Shown here in pieces: positions 6,862 to 14,817 of a stretch of 20,132 bases of DNA. The DNA lies in the NCBI GenBank assembly GCA_020025755.1, contig JAHHRO010000033.1, positions 1 to 20,132 of the forward strand, read 5' to 3'. The notes under the pieces were generated by a model, which was given only the letters and a program-made list of their open reading frames with translations, was not told the DNA's origin and did not search any database. Origin of the DNA: Butyricicoccus sp. (lineage in GTDB: Bacteria > Bacillota > Clostridia > Oscillospirales > Butyricicoccaceae). How positions within the stretch are numbered: position 1 is the first letter of the stretch; every line of letters begins with the position of its first letter. Made by a program: the position numbers and the translations under genes.

Positions 6862-8808
6862 ATGAATCCATTGACAGAATTACATGAGCGGCTGGCATAC
6901 AGCGCAGTCGCAGGAACAGCGTTATTGGAAGATGATTTCCGGCTCAAAAAGCTGATGGACGGCTTTGCACCGCTCGCACAGAAGAACCCTGTGTTCGCAA
7001 AGTTATATGCCGGACTGCAAAAACTGTTTGCGGCAGATGAGACCGCGCGCGGAAAAATACTGCTCGATCTGCTCGGACTGACAGACGCCGTGCTATATAC
7101 GCAGGCAGGCAGCGGAAAAGAGGGGGACTTCGCGCCGCTGCCCGACGGGGATGGCGCGCACACGGTACAGCAGATCCGATACAGTGCGCTCGAGCCGCTT
7201 GTCAAGGCACTCACGACCACAGGTTCGGGGCGTATGGAGGTGCTGTCCGATGCCGTTCGGGAACATCCGGAATATTTATGCGACCATCGCGTGATCGCTG
7301 CCCTCATTGGGGATCTGAACGACCCGTACGGGGAAATGGCGGTGCTGGTGTTTCATATACTCAAGGGGCTTGCCACAGGAGAGCCGGTATACAGCGACGA
7401 TATCGTAGAGGGTGTGGCGGCAGTGCGTGCCTACACGCTGCCCACCGTGGATCGGGGACAGCTGCTTGCACGGCTCAAGCGTGGCTTCGATCCCGAGGGC
7501 AAGACCGATATGCTGCGGCGTATCATGCTCATCAGTGAGGTTGCAGGCGCAGACGAGAACGACTGGTATCTGTCCCTGCTGGATACCGCAAAAAAGGATA
7601 TCCGCGGTATCGTGGTCTATTCGCTGGGATATCGGGAAGAAAATATCCCGCTGCTTTTGGAGCTTGCCAAAAAGGAACGCGGCAAGGCGAGGGAAATGGC
7701 ATGCCGTGCGCTGGTACAGTGGGAAACGCCGGAGGTCATCGCCTTTTTGGAGCAGATACTGGAAAAGAACCCCAAGCTCGCCGTATGTCTGCGTGATACA
7801 ACGAGCGATGTATATGGAGATCTGGCGGCAAAGGGACTGCGCAATGCGCTCGACAAGATCATGGACGAGCCGCACATCCCACGCAAGCAGATGGACGATA
7901 CCATTACCCCATGGATCGATGCCCTGCTGGGCAAGTCCTCTGCGGATGTGATCGCCTTTTATGCGTGGCTGTTCGCACAGAAAAAACTGCCCAAGATTCA
8001 AGAGACTACCTACAACAAGCAGACACGCGAGGTCGGGATGCTGCCCCTCTTTTATGAGCAGATGTGTCAGACGATGGTGCTGACCTGTCCCCAGCCCCTT
8101 GTCGATTTCATCGATACCCAGAGCGGCACATGGGGGGAAGCCAAGCTGCTTTCTGACCTCTTTACCAAGTCCGCCGCTGCGGTCTATGAAACATGGGGCG
8201 GTCAGAAGGGGGATTCCATGCTGTACTGGCTGCGCCGCATTGGTTATAATGCGGTCGGGCGGCGCACACAGGAGGAACAGACAGGCAGACTGTTTGTGAC
8301 ACGCACGATCAACGATTCATACGCCTTGTCCATTGGAGGCTATCGAGAGCTGAAGCGTCCCATCAAAGAGCCACTGGATGTGCGCTGGGTCGGTACATTC
8401 ATAATAAATCACTGGGATGACCTGTTTACGCGGATCGATCCCAAAACGATGTCTGAGGAGTGGAAGCAGCGCGCCGGCGCGTATTTCTATCAAGAAGCGT
8501 GTACAGTGCGAAAGGGTGGCTACTATTTAGGCGTTCTGCATACTCTGCTTTTCCGTATGATCGAGTATGGCTGGCAGAAGTTTGAGAATATTCTGGTGGC
8601 ACAGTGCCAGTCCTTTTATAATGTTTCCGAATACTACATTCGGGATATGTTTACTGTGTATCAGGATCTGCTGGGCAGGGAACGCACCATAGAGGAAGCA
8701 CGGCGCGTTGTGGCGTTTTATCGTTCCACGACAAAGAATGGAAGCAAGCGTGATCAGATGATTGCGGATATCCTGAAGGATAACGGATTTTTACCGGCAG
8801 ATGGATAA
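6862..8808 (+). CDS. HEAT-like helical-repeat protein, paralogue B
   Basis: The 648-residue protein is the tandem paralogue of its upstream neighbour. The first 82 residues differ at only 12 positions, with residues 30-56 identical. Later sections align more loosely (LKRGFDPEGK..., VAGADENDWYLSLLD, NIPLLLELAKKERGKA) and both end in a helix followed by GFL and an acidic tail. It is alpha-helical, soluble by appearance, and has no catalytic motif I recognise. GGGAG precedes ATG 6862, and the gap to the previous gene is 12 bases. An 80-base gap follows before the MoxR gene, the largest in the operon. The duplication with a conserved N-terminal module and divergent bodies suggests two adaptors sharing one docking surface; this is inference. 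Confidence 0.8.
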   Translation: MNPLTELHERLAYSAVAGTALLEDDFRLKKLMDGFAPLAQKNPVFAKLYAGLQKLFAADETARGKILLDLLGLTDAVLYTQAGSGKEGDFAPLPDGDGAHTVQQIRYSALEPLVKALTTTGSGRMEVLSDAVREHPEYLCDHRVIAALIGDLNDPYGEMAVLVFHILKGLATGEPVYSDDIVEGVAAVRAYTLPTVDRGQLLARLKRGFDPEGKTDMLRRIMLISEVAGADENDWYLSLLDTAKKDIRGIVVYSLGYREENIPLLLELAKKERGKAREMACRALVQWETPEVIAFLEQILEKNPKLAVCLRDTTSDVYGDLAAKGLRNALDKIMDEPHIPRKQMDDTITPWIDALLGKSSADVIAFYAWLFAQKKLPKIQETTYNKQTREVGMLPLFYEQMCQTMVLTCPQPLVDFIDTQSGTWGEAKLLSDLFTKSAAAVYETWGGQKGDSMLYWLRRIGYNAVGRRTQEEQTGRLFVTRTINDSYALSIGGYRELKRPIKEPLDVRWVGTFIINHWDDLFTRIDPKTMSEEWKQRAGAYFYQEACTVRKGGYYLGVLHTLLFRMIEYGWQKFENILVAQCQSFYNVSEYYIRDMFTVYQDLLGRERTIEEARRVVAFYRSTTKNGSKRDQMIADILKDNGFLPADG

Positions 8809-8888
8809 AGATCACTGCGAAAGTGTTTACAGGAAACCGTGTACATGCAAATAGAGGTACAAAAGAAGCAGTAAAGGAGAATATGAAG

Positions 8889-9968
8889 ATGCAAACCGTA
8901 CAGAGATTACCGGCAGAACAGTTATTCCAGAATGAGATCGACGCGCTGATCGCCGCGGAAAAAGATCCCATCCCGACCGGCTGGCGTATGTCGCCCAAGT
9001 CCGTCCTGACCTATATCTGCGGCGGCAAGGTCGGCGGTATGGAGATCACCCCGAAATACATCGGCAACCGCCGTCTGGTGGAGATCTGCATTGCAACACT
9101 CGTCACCGACCGTGCCCTGCTGCTCATCGGAGAGCCGGGAACGGCGAAGTCGTGGCTCAGCGAACATCTTGCCGCGGCGATCAATGGCGACTCCACCAAG
9201 GTCGTACAGGGCACGGCAGGCACGACCGAGGAACAGATCCGGTATTCATGGAACTATGCCATGCTCATCGCCAAGGGGCCAAGTCCGGAGGCAATGGTGA
9301 AAAGTCCGGTCTATCATGCGATGGAGACGGGCACGATCGCGCGTGTGGAGGAGATCTCGCGCTGTGCAAGCGAGGTACAGGACGCGCTCATCTCCATCCT
9401 GTCAGAAAAGCGCATTGCCGTGCCCGAACTTGCCGTAGAAGTGCCTGCACAAAAGGGATTTTCCGTCATTGCGACCGCAAACACGCGCGACAAGGGCGTA
9501 AACGATATGTCTGCGGCACTCAAACGCCGCTTCAATATCGTCATTCTGCCTGCACCTGCAAGTCTGGAAAGCGAAATGGAGATCGTGCAGAACCGCGTGG
9601 GACAGCTTTCCGCAAGCCTTGACCTCTATGCAAGTATGCCAAAGCAGGATACGGTAGAGCAGGTCGTGACCATCTTCCGCGAGCTGCGCAACGGAACGAC
9701 ACTCGATGGCAAGCAGAAGCTCAAGACCACGAGCGGTGTCCTGTCCACGGCGGAGGCGATCTCACTTCTGACCAATGCAATGGCACTTGCAGGCAGCTTC
9801 GGCAGCGGTGAGATCGCACCGACCGACCTTGCGGCAGCCTTACAGGGCGCGGTCATCAAGGACGATGACAAGGACGGCGTTTGCTGGAAGGAATACCTCG
9901 AGAATGTGATGAAAAAACGCGGCGCGGCATGGAGACCGCTCTATCAGGCGTGCAAGGAGTTGAACTGA
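8889..9968 (+). CDS. MoxR-family AAA+ ATPase (YehL-like)
   Basis: The 359-residue protein carries a Walker A motif GEPGTAKS (residues 81-88), an altered Walker B region ARVEEISR (151-158), sensor 1 around ATANTRD (195-201) and an arginine-finger segment LKRRF (211-215). MoxR ATPases form hexameric rings that remodel or activate partners together with a VWA protein, encoded here two genes downstream. The Walker B aspartate is replaced by a VEE pattern that keeps an acidic pair. The start at 8889 has AGGAG nine bases upstream; ATG 8883 in frame is possible but too near that site. Two bases separate its stop from the DUF5682 start. Length matches E. coli YehL closely. Confidence 0.92.
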   Translation: MQTVQRLPAEQLFQNEIDALIAAEKDPIPTGWRMSPKSVLTYICGGKVGGMEITPKYIGNRRLVEICIATLVTDRALLLIGEPGTAKSWLSEHLAAAINGDSTKVVQGTAGTTEEQIRYSWNYAMLIAKGPSPEAMVKSPVYHAMETGTIARVEEISRCASEVQDALISILSEKRIAVPELAVEVPAQKGFSVIATANTRDKGVNDMSAALKRRFNIVILPAPASLESEMEIVQNRVGQLSASLDLYASMPKQDTVEQVVTIFRELRNGTTLDGKQKLKTTSGVLSTAEAISLLTNAMALAGSFGSGEIAPTDLAAALQGAVIKDDDKDGVCWKEYLENVMKKRGAAWRPLYQACKELN

Positions 9969-9970
9969 CG

Positions 9971-12238
9971 ATGACAACACCTGTCTATTTTGGGGTGCGT
10001 CATCTTTCTCCTGCGGCGGCGCACCATGTGCGTTTGGAACTCGACCGCGTACAGCCCGATCTTGTGCTGATCGAGGGACCGTCTGATCTCAATGAACAGA
10101 TGCGGTGGCTGTGCCATGCGCAGACCGAGCTTCCGGCGGCGATCCTTGCGTACACGCAGAAAGCACCGGTACATACCATCCTGTATCCGTTCGCGGTGTA
10201 CGCGCCCGAATATCAGGCGATCCTGTGGGCACATCAGCACAACGTGCCCTGTCGGTTCATGGATCTGCCATCCGATGTAGTTCTGGCGTTTTATGAAGCG
10301 GAAGCCGTCCGTGCCGAACAGCAGGCAGAGACGGAAGCCGAGGAGGAAAGCACGGGCAGAACCACGGAACAGGTCTATGCAGATCTGGAAATGCTGCTGG
10401 GGGAATCGCATGATACCTTTTGGGAGCGTCGGTTCGAGCAGTTAAGCGAAAACTATCGGCAGGCGGCAGAAGCATTTGGCGAGGAACTGAGAAAAAGTGC
10501 GGAAGACAGCAGAGAGCGCACCGCACAGAATCAGGTGCGTGAGGCGTATATGAAGCGCATCATCACCGAGGGACAGGCAGCCGGTCAGGTATTTTGTGTC
10601 TGCGGCGCGTTCCATGTACAGGGCTTGCAGACCTGTGAGCCGATGACCGATGCGGAGGTAAAAGCCCTGCCCCGCGTGCCTGCCAGCACGACCCTGATGC
10701 CGTATTCGTATTATCGCCTGTCCCAGCGTTCGGGCTATGGTGCAGGCAATCAGGCACCAGCCTACTTTGAACTGCTTTGGGATGCGATCCGGCAGGGCGA
10801 CCCCATGCAGATCGCCTATCAATATCTGACTCGACTGGCAGGCGAGCAGAGACAACAGGGGCAGCTGACCTCAGCGGCTGAGGTCATCGAGGCGGTGCGG
10901 CTGGCGCAAACGCTCGCTGTTCTGCGCGGCAGCCGGTATCCGGTGCTGGAGGATCTGCGCGATGCGGCTGTGACCTGTATCGGGCATGGGAATTTTGCAG
11001 AGATCTCGGTTGGGGCGGCACGCATTGAAATCGGCACGCGGATCGGCAGACTGCCTGACGGGGTCAGCCGTACCTCTATTCAGGATGATTTTTACCGCCA
11101 GCTCAAAGACCTGCATCTGGAAAAATATCATACGGTCGAGGCACAGCAGCTTGATCTCGATTTGCGCGAAAATCTGCGCGTCAAGTCGGAAAAGTCCGCG
11201 TTTCTCGATCTAAACCGTTCCTTTTTCCTGCATCGGCTGCGCGTGCTGAACGTACAGTTCGGCGCACCGCAGGCAAGCAGACAGACGAGTGCGAACTGGG
11301 GCGAATACTGGATCCTGCGCTGGGTACCTGAGACCGAGATCGAACTGGTAGAGGCTGCACTCATGGGAGAGACCATCGAGACGGCGGTTTCCTTTGCCCT
11401 CAAGGAACGCGCAGACAAGGCGGCAGATATTGCACAGGCAGCAGAAGTCTTTGAGGATGCGTTCCTGTGCGGCGTTCCGGCGGCGGCAGACCATGCCCTC
11501 AAAGCATTGCAGCGGCTGTCTGTGGATACGGCGGCAGCTGAAGCGGTCTCCAAGACAGCCGTGCGCCTGTCCCATGTCATCCGATATGGCGATTTGCGCA
11601 AATTCCCCACACAGACCATCGTTCCGCTGCTGTCCCAGCTTTATCTGCGTGCCTGCCTGACAATGGAGGAGGCGTGCAGCTGTGACGATGCGGCATCGGT
11701 GCAGATCATGGACAGTATCGAGCGCATAAGCCGCGTACAGCGCGATCATGATTTTCTGGAGGAAAGCCGCTGGGTGGAGGTGCTCACGCAGATCGCACAG
11801 CGCGATGACCTCAATACCAAATGCTCCGGCTTTGCAATGGCGACCCTGATCGAGCGGGGGCTTATCAGCGAGAGGGAACTGGCAACGGAGGTTTCGATCC
11901 GTTTGTCCAAGGGCGTTCCAGCCGATCTTGCGGCTGGCTGGTTCGAGGGACTGGCAAAGAAGAACCGCTATTCGCTCATTATGCGCCTATCCCTGTGGCG
12001 TGAACTGGACAATTATCTGCAAGTACTGGATGATATCGAGTTCCGGCGTGCCCTTGTCTTCCTGCGCCGTGCGTTCGCGGACTTTACTGCGAATGAAAAG
12101 AGCGATATCGCGGAAAATCTGGGAGAGATCTGGGGCGTACAGCCAGAGCAGGTGGCAGAGATCCTGATGGCAGAGACGACCGAAGCCGAGCAGGAACTTT
12201 TGCAGGGCTTGGACGACTTCGACTTCGGTGATATTTAG
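9971..12238 (+). CDS. DUF5682 family protein (YehM-like)
   Basis: The 755-residue protein opens VYFGVRHLSPAAAHHV and continues to PDLVLIEGPSDLNE, the DUF5682 signature (GxRHxxP, then IEGP). A third motif, FCVCGAFHVQGL, places His215 in a GxxH context. GxxHxxP, EGP and GxxH together recall the TraB/TIKI and ChaN-like hydrolase fold, with possible metal or acid residues His11, Glu35 and His215. That link is inference. The C-terminal 500 residues are helical. It is soluble, without signal peptide. The start at 9971 lies two bases after the MoxR stop with AAGGAG within the preceding gene. DUF5682 proteins nearly always accompany MoxR and VWA genes, so it probably forms part of the same complex. 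Confidence 0.85.
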   Translation: MTTPVYFGVRHLSPAAAHHVRLELDRVQPDLVLIEGPSDLNEQMRWLCHAQTELPAAILAYTQKAPVHTILYPFAVYAPEYQAILWAHQHNVPCRFMDLPSDVVLAFYEAEAVRAEQQAETEAEEESTGRTTEQVYADLEMLLGESHDTFWERRFEQLSENYRQAAEAFGEELRKSAEDSRERTAQNQVREAYMKRIITEGQAAGQVFCVCGAFHVQGLQTCEPMTDAEVKALPRVPASTTLMPYSYYRLSQRSGYGAGNQAPAYFELLWDAIRQGDPMQIAYQYLTRLAGEQRQQGQLTSAAEVIEAVRLAQTLAVLRGSRYPVLEDLRDAAVTCIGHGNFAEISVGAARIEIGTRIGRLPDGVSRTSIQDDFYRQLKDLHLEKYHTVEAQQLDLDLRENLRVKSEKSAFLDLNRSFFLHRLRVLNVQFGAPQASRQTSANWGEYWILRWVPETEIELVEAALMGETIETAVSFALKERADKAADIAQAAEVFEDAFLCGVPAAADHALKALQRLSVDTAAAEAVSKTAVRLSHVIRYGDLRKFPTQTIVPLLSQLYLRACLTMEEACSCDDAASVQIMDSIERISRVQRDHDFLEESRWVEVLTQIAQRDDLNTKCSGFAMATLIERGLISERELATEVSIRLSKGVPADLAAGWFEGLAKKNRYSLIMRLSLWRELDNYLQVLDDIEFRRALVFLRRAFADFTANEKSDIAENLGEIWGVQPEQVAEILMAETTEAEQELLQGLDDFDFGDI

Positions 12239-12254
12239 GAAAGGGGGCGATTTC

Positions 12255-13424
12255 ATGGAAAAAGAACAGCTGACACGCTGGCGGCTCATTTTGGGGAACG
12301 AGACACAGGAGGATTTCACCGGCATGGGGATGGACGGGCTGTCCAAAGAACAGATGCTCATGGATGAGGCCTTGGCAGAGATCTACAGCGGCGGTCTGTC
12401 CGGTGAGAGCGGTACAGGCAGGGGGGCAGGCAAAGGTCCTTCCGCACCGCATATCAGCAAATGGCTGGGCGATATCCGCAGCCTGTTCGATCCCGATATG
12501 GTGGCGATCGTGCAAAATGATGCCATCACCAGAAAGGGGCTCAAGCAGCTTTTGTTTGAGCCGGAGCTTTTGGAGCAGTTAGAACCCGATCTCAATATGG
12601 CATCGACGCTCCTCATGCTCAAGGATCAGATCCCCAAGAAGTCCAAGGAGTCCGCGCGCAGATTCATTCAGAAGATCGTGGAGGATATCAACCGCCGCAT
12701 GGAATCCCAGATGCGCCGTGCCGTGATCGCGGCACTCAACAAGCGCGAGCATTCCCCCTTGCCTGCGGCTTCTGCGATCGACTTTCGCTATACGATTGCG
12801 CGCAATCTGCGCAACTATAACCCAGACCTTGGCACGATCATTCCGGAGCGCGTATATTTCTTTGACCGCGCAAGCAAGGTCAACCGCTGGAATGTCATTT
12901 TGGATATCGACCAGAGTGGTTCGATGGGAGAATCCATCATTTATTCTTCCATCATGGCGTGTATTTTGGCATCCATGTCAGCAGTCAAAACCAATGTCGT
13001 GGCGTTCGATACCGAGATCATGGATCTGACCGAGCTGTGTCAAGATCCGGTCGATCTGCTGTTCGGCTTTCAAATGGGCGGCGGTACGGATATCGCAAAA
13101 TCCATCGGCTATTGCAGGAAGTATATAGAAAGTCCGAGCAACACCTTATTTTTCCTGATTTCCGATCTGGATGAGGGCGGCAACCGTGCGCGGCTCTTAA
13201 ATCATGTGCGCGAGATGAAGGAAAGCGGCGTGACCGTTATTGTGCTGCTTGCCGTTGCGGACGGGGGACGAGCATACTATGACGAGACGACCGCAAAGCG
13301 CATTGCAGAGATGGGCATTCCCTGTTTTGCCTGCACGCCGGAAAAGCTGCCTGAACTTGTGGAGCGTGCACTCAAAAAGTATGACCTGAGTGAGTTTGCA
13401 AAGCAGATGAAGCAGAAAAAATAA
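12255..13424 (+). CDS. VWA (von Willebrand factor A) domain protein (YehP-like), last gene of the operon
   Basis: The 389-residue protein has an N-terminal helical region (about 1-210) and a C-terminal VWA domain. The MIDAS metal site is complete: DQSGS (Asp219, Ser221, Ser223), Thr278 in GGGTD, and Asp304 in LISDLDEGG. This metal site binds partner proteins through Mg2+ and is typical of VWA partners of MoxR ATPases. The N-terminal portion contains a Gly/Ser-rich insert near residues 45-60. The start at 12255 follows GGAAAGGGGG, 16 bases after the DUF5682 stop. Size and layout agree with E. coli YehP. As with RavA/ViaA pairs, the VWA protein probably couples the ATPase to its target. Confidence 0.9.
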   Translation: MEKEQLTRWRLILGNETQEDFTGMGMDGLSKEQMLMDEALAEIYSGGLSGESGTGRGAGKGPSAPHISKWLGDIRSLFDPDMVAIVQNDAITRKGLKQLLFEPELLEQLEPDLNMASTLLMLKDQIPKKSKESARRFIQKIVEDINRRMESQMRRAVIAALNKREHSPLPAASAIDFRYTIARNLRNYNPDLGTIIPERVYFFDRASKVNRWNVILDIDQSGSMGESIIYSSIMACILASMSAVKTNVVAFDTEIMDLTELCQDPVDLLFGFQMGGGTDIAKSIGYCRKYIESPSNTLFFLISDLDEGGNRARLLNHVREMKESGVTVIVLLAVADGGRAYYDETTAKRIAEMGIPCFACTPEKLPELVERALKKYDLSEFAKQMKQKK

Positions 13425-13482
13425 AAGCGAGGGATATGGCAGGAGCCGGTAATCAAAAGGATCGTTCCAAGAGATGAATCAG

Positions 13483-13524
13483 AACGCCGCCAAAATCGGG
13501 ATATCCCTCGATTTTGGCGGCGTT
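13483..13524. repeat. 42-bp palindromic repeat, copy 1 (possible bidirectional terminator)
   Basis: AACGCCGCCAAAATCG (13483-13498) pairs perfectly with 13509-13524 over 16 bp; the loop and its edges contain the palindrome GGGATATCCC. Read on the minus strand, it aligns without gaps to the repeat at 17628-17669. It lies between the convergent VWA and YibE/F genes. There is no strong U-run on either side, so termination is plausible but not textbook. The 10 bases at 13428-13437 (CGAGGGATAT) are also complementary to 13501-13510, allowing an alternative pairing. Confidence 0.8.
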
Positions 13525-13543
13525 TGTCAGCCTTTGTAAATCT

Positions 13544-14743
13544 TTATTTTTCGGGAATTTGCAGCGATAGATCGGGCGCGATGTGCTGCTCAGATGTGTG
13601 GACAGCGGCACGGCTTCCTTTGGTGAACAAAATGCCGCTTGTAATGGCGGTCAGGGGGGCGACCGTAACCAGCCCAAATGAGCCTACAATGGTATGGATG
13701 ATCTCTGCCGCAACGAATTTATAGTTGAGAATGAACGTAACCGGAGTCCCCTGCGCCATAAAGACCATCAGCAGGGCAATATAGCTTCCCGAATACGCCA
13801 GCAGCAGGGTCGTGGTGGTCGATCCGCACGCGGCTCTGCCTACCGCAAATCCGGACGCAATGGCTTCGCGCGTGGATATCCTCGGCTTTTTACCGACGAC
13901 CTCAAATACAGCCGAACAAATATCGACTGCAAGATCCATCACCGCACCGGATGAGCCGAGGAAAATGGAGGCGACAAATATTTTTGTAAGATCCAAATAC
14001 TGATACCCTGCATAGAGCAGACTCTCGCTCGATTCCATCACCGCGCCATGGATATGGAACAGGTCGGTAAAAACATAGCCCAGTAGTACGGTGACCAGAA
14101 TTCCCAGCACCGCTCCAGACGTGGCGGCAAGGCAACGCCTGTCCAGCCCGTAAATCAGGCTGAGGATCACAAAGGTCAGCACGATCACCAGTGCCAGTGC
14201 GACCCAGATGGGATTCCAGCCCTTGAGCATTCCGGGTACGAGTATTTTCCACATCATCAGGATGGTAACCACAAAGGACAGGATCGCCCGCACGCCGGTG
14301 AAGCCTGCAAAGAGGATCAGCAACAGCAGGAACATCCCAGCTAATATCGCTTCCATATTCAAGCGATAGTGATCGGTCATGGTAATGGCGGTGATCTGAT
14401 CCCCCTGATAACTCACGGCAACAAATGCCGTATCACCAGGCGCAAACATCTTATCCTGTGCCAGTGAACCGCTCAGGCGATTGATTGCCGTTGCCTCCTG
14501 CCCCTTGAAGTGTCCCTCCAGAATGCGGATCTGGCAGCGTTGCTCTCCGGTGCGGATGAGTCCGGCATCCTTCACATCCTCTTCATCGGTAGAGAGGACG
14601 GCTGCCTTGACACGGTCTGCGCCTTGATAGGTCAGTGCGCCTTCATATCCGGTAGGCAGGAGCAGCAGGACAATGAGCAGCGCGAGCGACAGCAGAACAG
14701 GCACAAGCGTGGGATATTTTTTTCGTAGTGTGGCTACGTTCAT
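13544..14743 (-). CDS. YibE/F family membrane protein
   Basis: The 399-residue protein has one N-terminal membrane helix (about 11-29), a soluble, probably extracytoplasmic beta-rich domain (about 31-128) and then seven or so hydrophobic helices from residue 131 onward, with the glycine-rich segments ASIFLGSSGAVMDLAVDI and ASGFAVGRAACGSTTTTLLL typical of the YibE/F family (PF07907). The family is widespread in Firmicutes; a transport role is suspected but no substrate is proven. The start at 14743 has GGAGG seven bases upstream; the extension to 14782 lacks such a site. It lies downstream of the phosphatase gene on the same strand, separated by a hairpin, so co-transcription is partial at best. 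Confidence 0.88.
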   Translation of the reverse strand: MNVATLRKKYPTLVPVLLSLALLIVLLLLPTGYEGALTYQGADRVKAAVLSTDEEDVKDAGLIRTGEQRCQIRILEGHFKGQEATAINRLSGSLAQDKMFAPGDTAFVAVSYQGDQITAITMTDHYRLNMEAILAGMFLLLLILFAGFTGVRAILSFVVTILMMWKILVPGMLKGWNPIWVALALVIVLTFVILSLIYGLDRRCLAATSGAVLGILVTVLLGYVFTDLFHIHGAVMESSESLLYAGYQYLDLTKIFVASIFLGSSGAVMDLAVDICSAVFEVVGKKPRISTREAIASGFAVGRAACGSTTTTLLLAYSGSYIALLMVFMAQGTPVTFILNYKFVAAEIIHTIVGSFGLVTVAPLTAITSGILFTKGSRAAVHTSEQHIAPDLSLQIPEK

Positions 14744-14767
14744 GTCAGTTCCTCCATATATAAACTT

Positions 14768-14796
14768 GCGCGGAAGGAACAAAATACCTTCCGCGC
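14768..14796 (-). terminator. Hairpin between phosphatase and YibE/F genes
   Basis: Bases 14768-14777 pair perfectly with 14787-14796 (10 bp, GC-rich, 9-base loop). It starts 22 bases past the phosphatase stop. The minus-strand sequence after it is AAGTTTATATAT, a weak U-tract, so it could be a leaky terminator or an mRNA-stabilising stem between the two genes. Confidence 0.6.
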
Positions 14797-14817
14797 GGTG
14801 CTGATCAGGGAATTCGA

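Noticed and set aside
8823..8888. ATG 8823 as the MoxR start
   Set aside because: No ribosome site precedes it, whereas AGGAG is correctly spaced before ATG 8889; the extra residues do not resemble the family.
8809..8888. Internal promoter or riboswitch in the 80-base gap before the MoxR gene
   Set aside because: No TATAAT-like box with a -35 and no stable stem was seen; the genes are probably co-transcribed.
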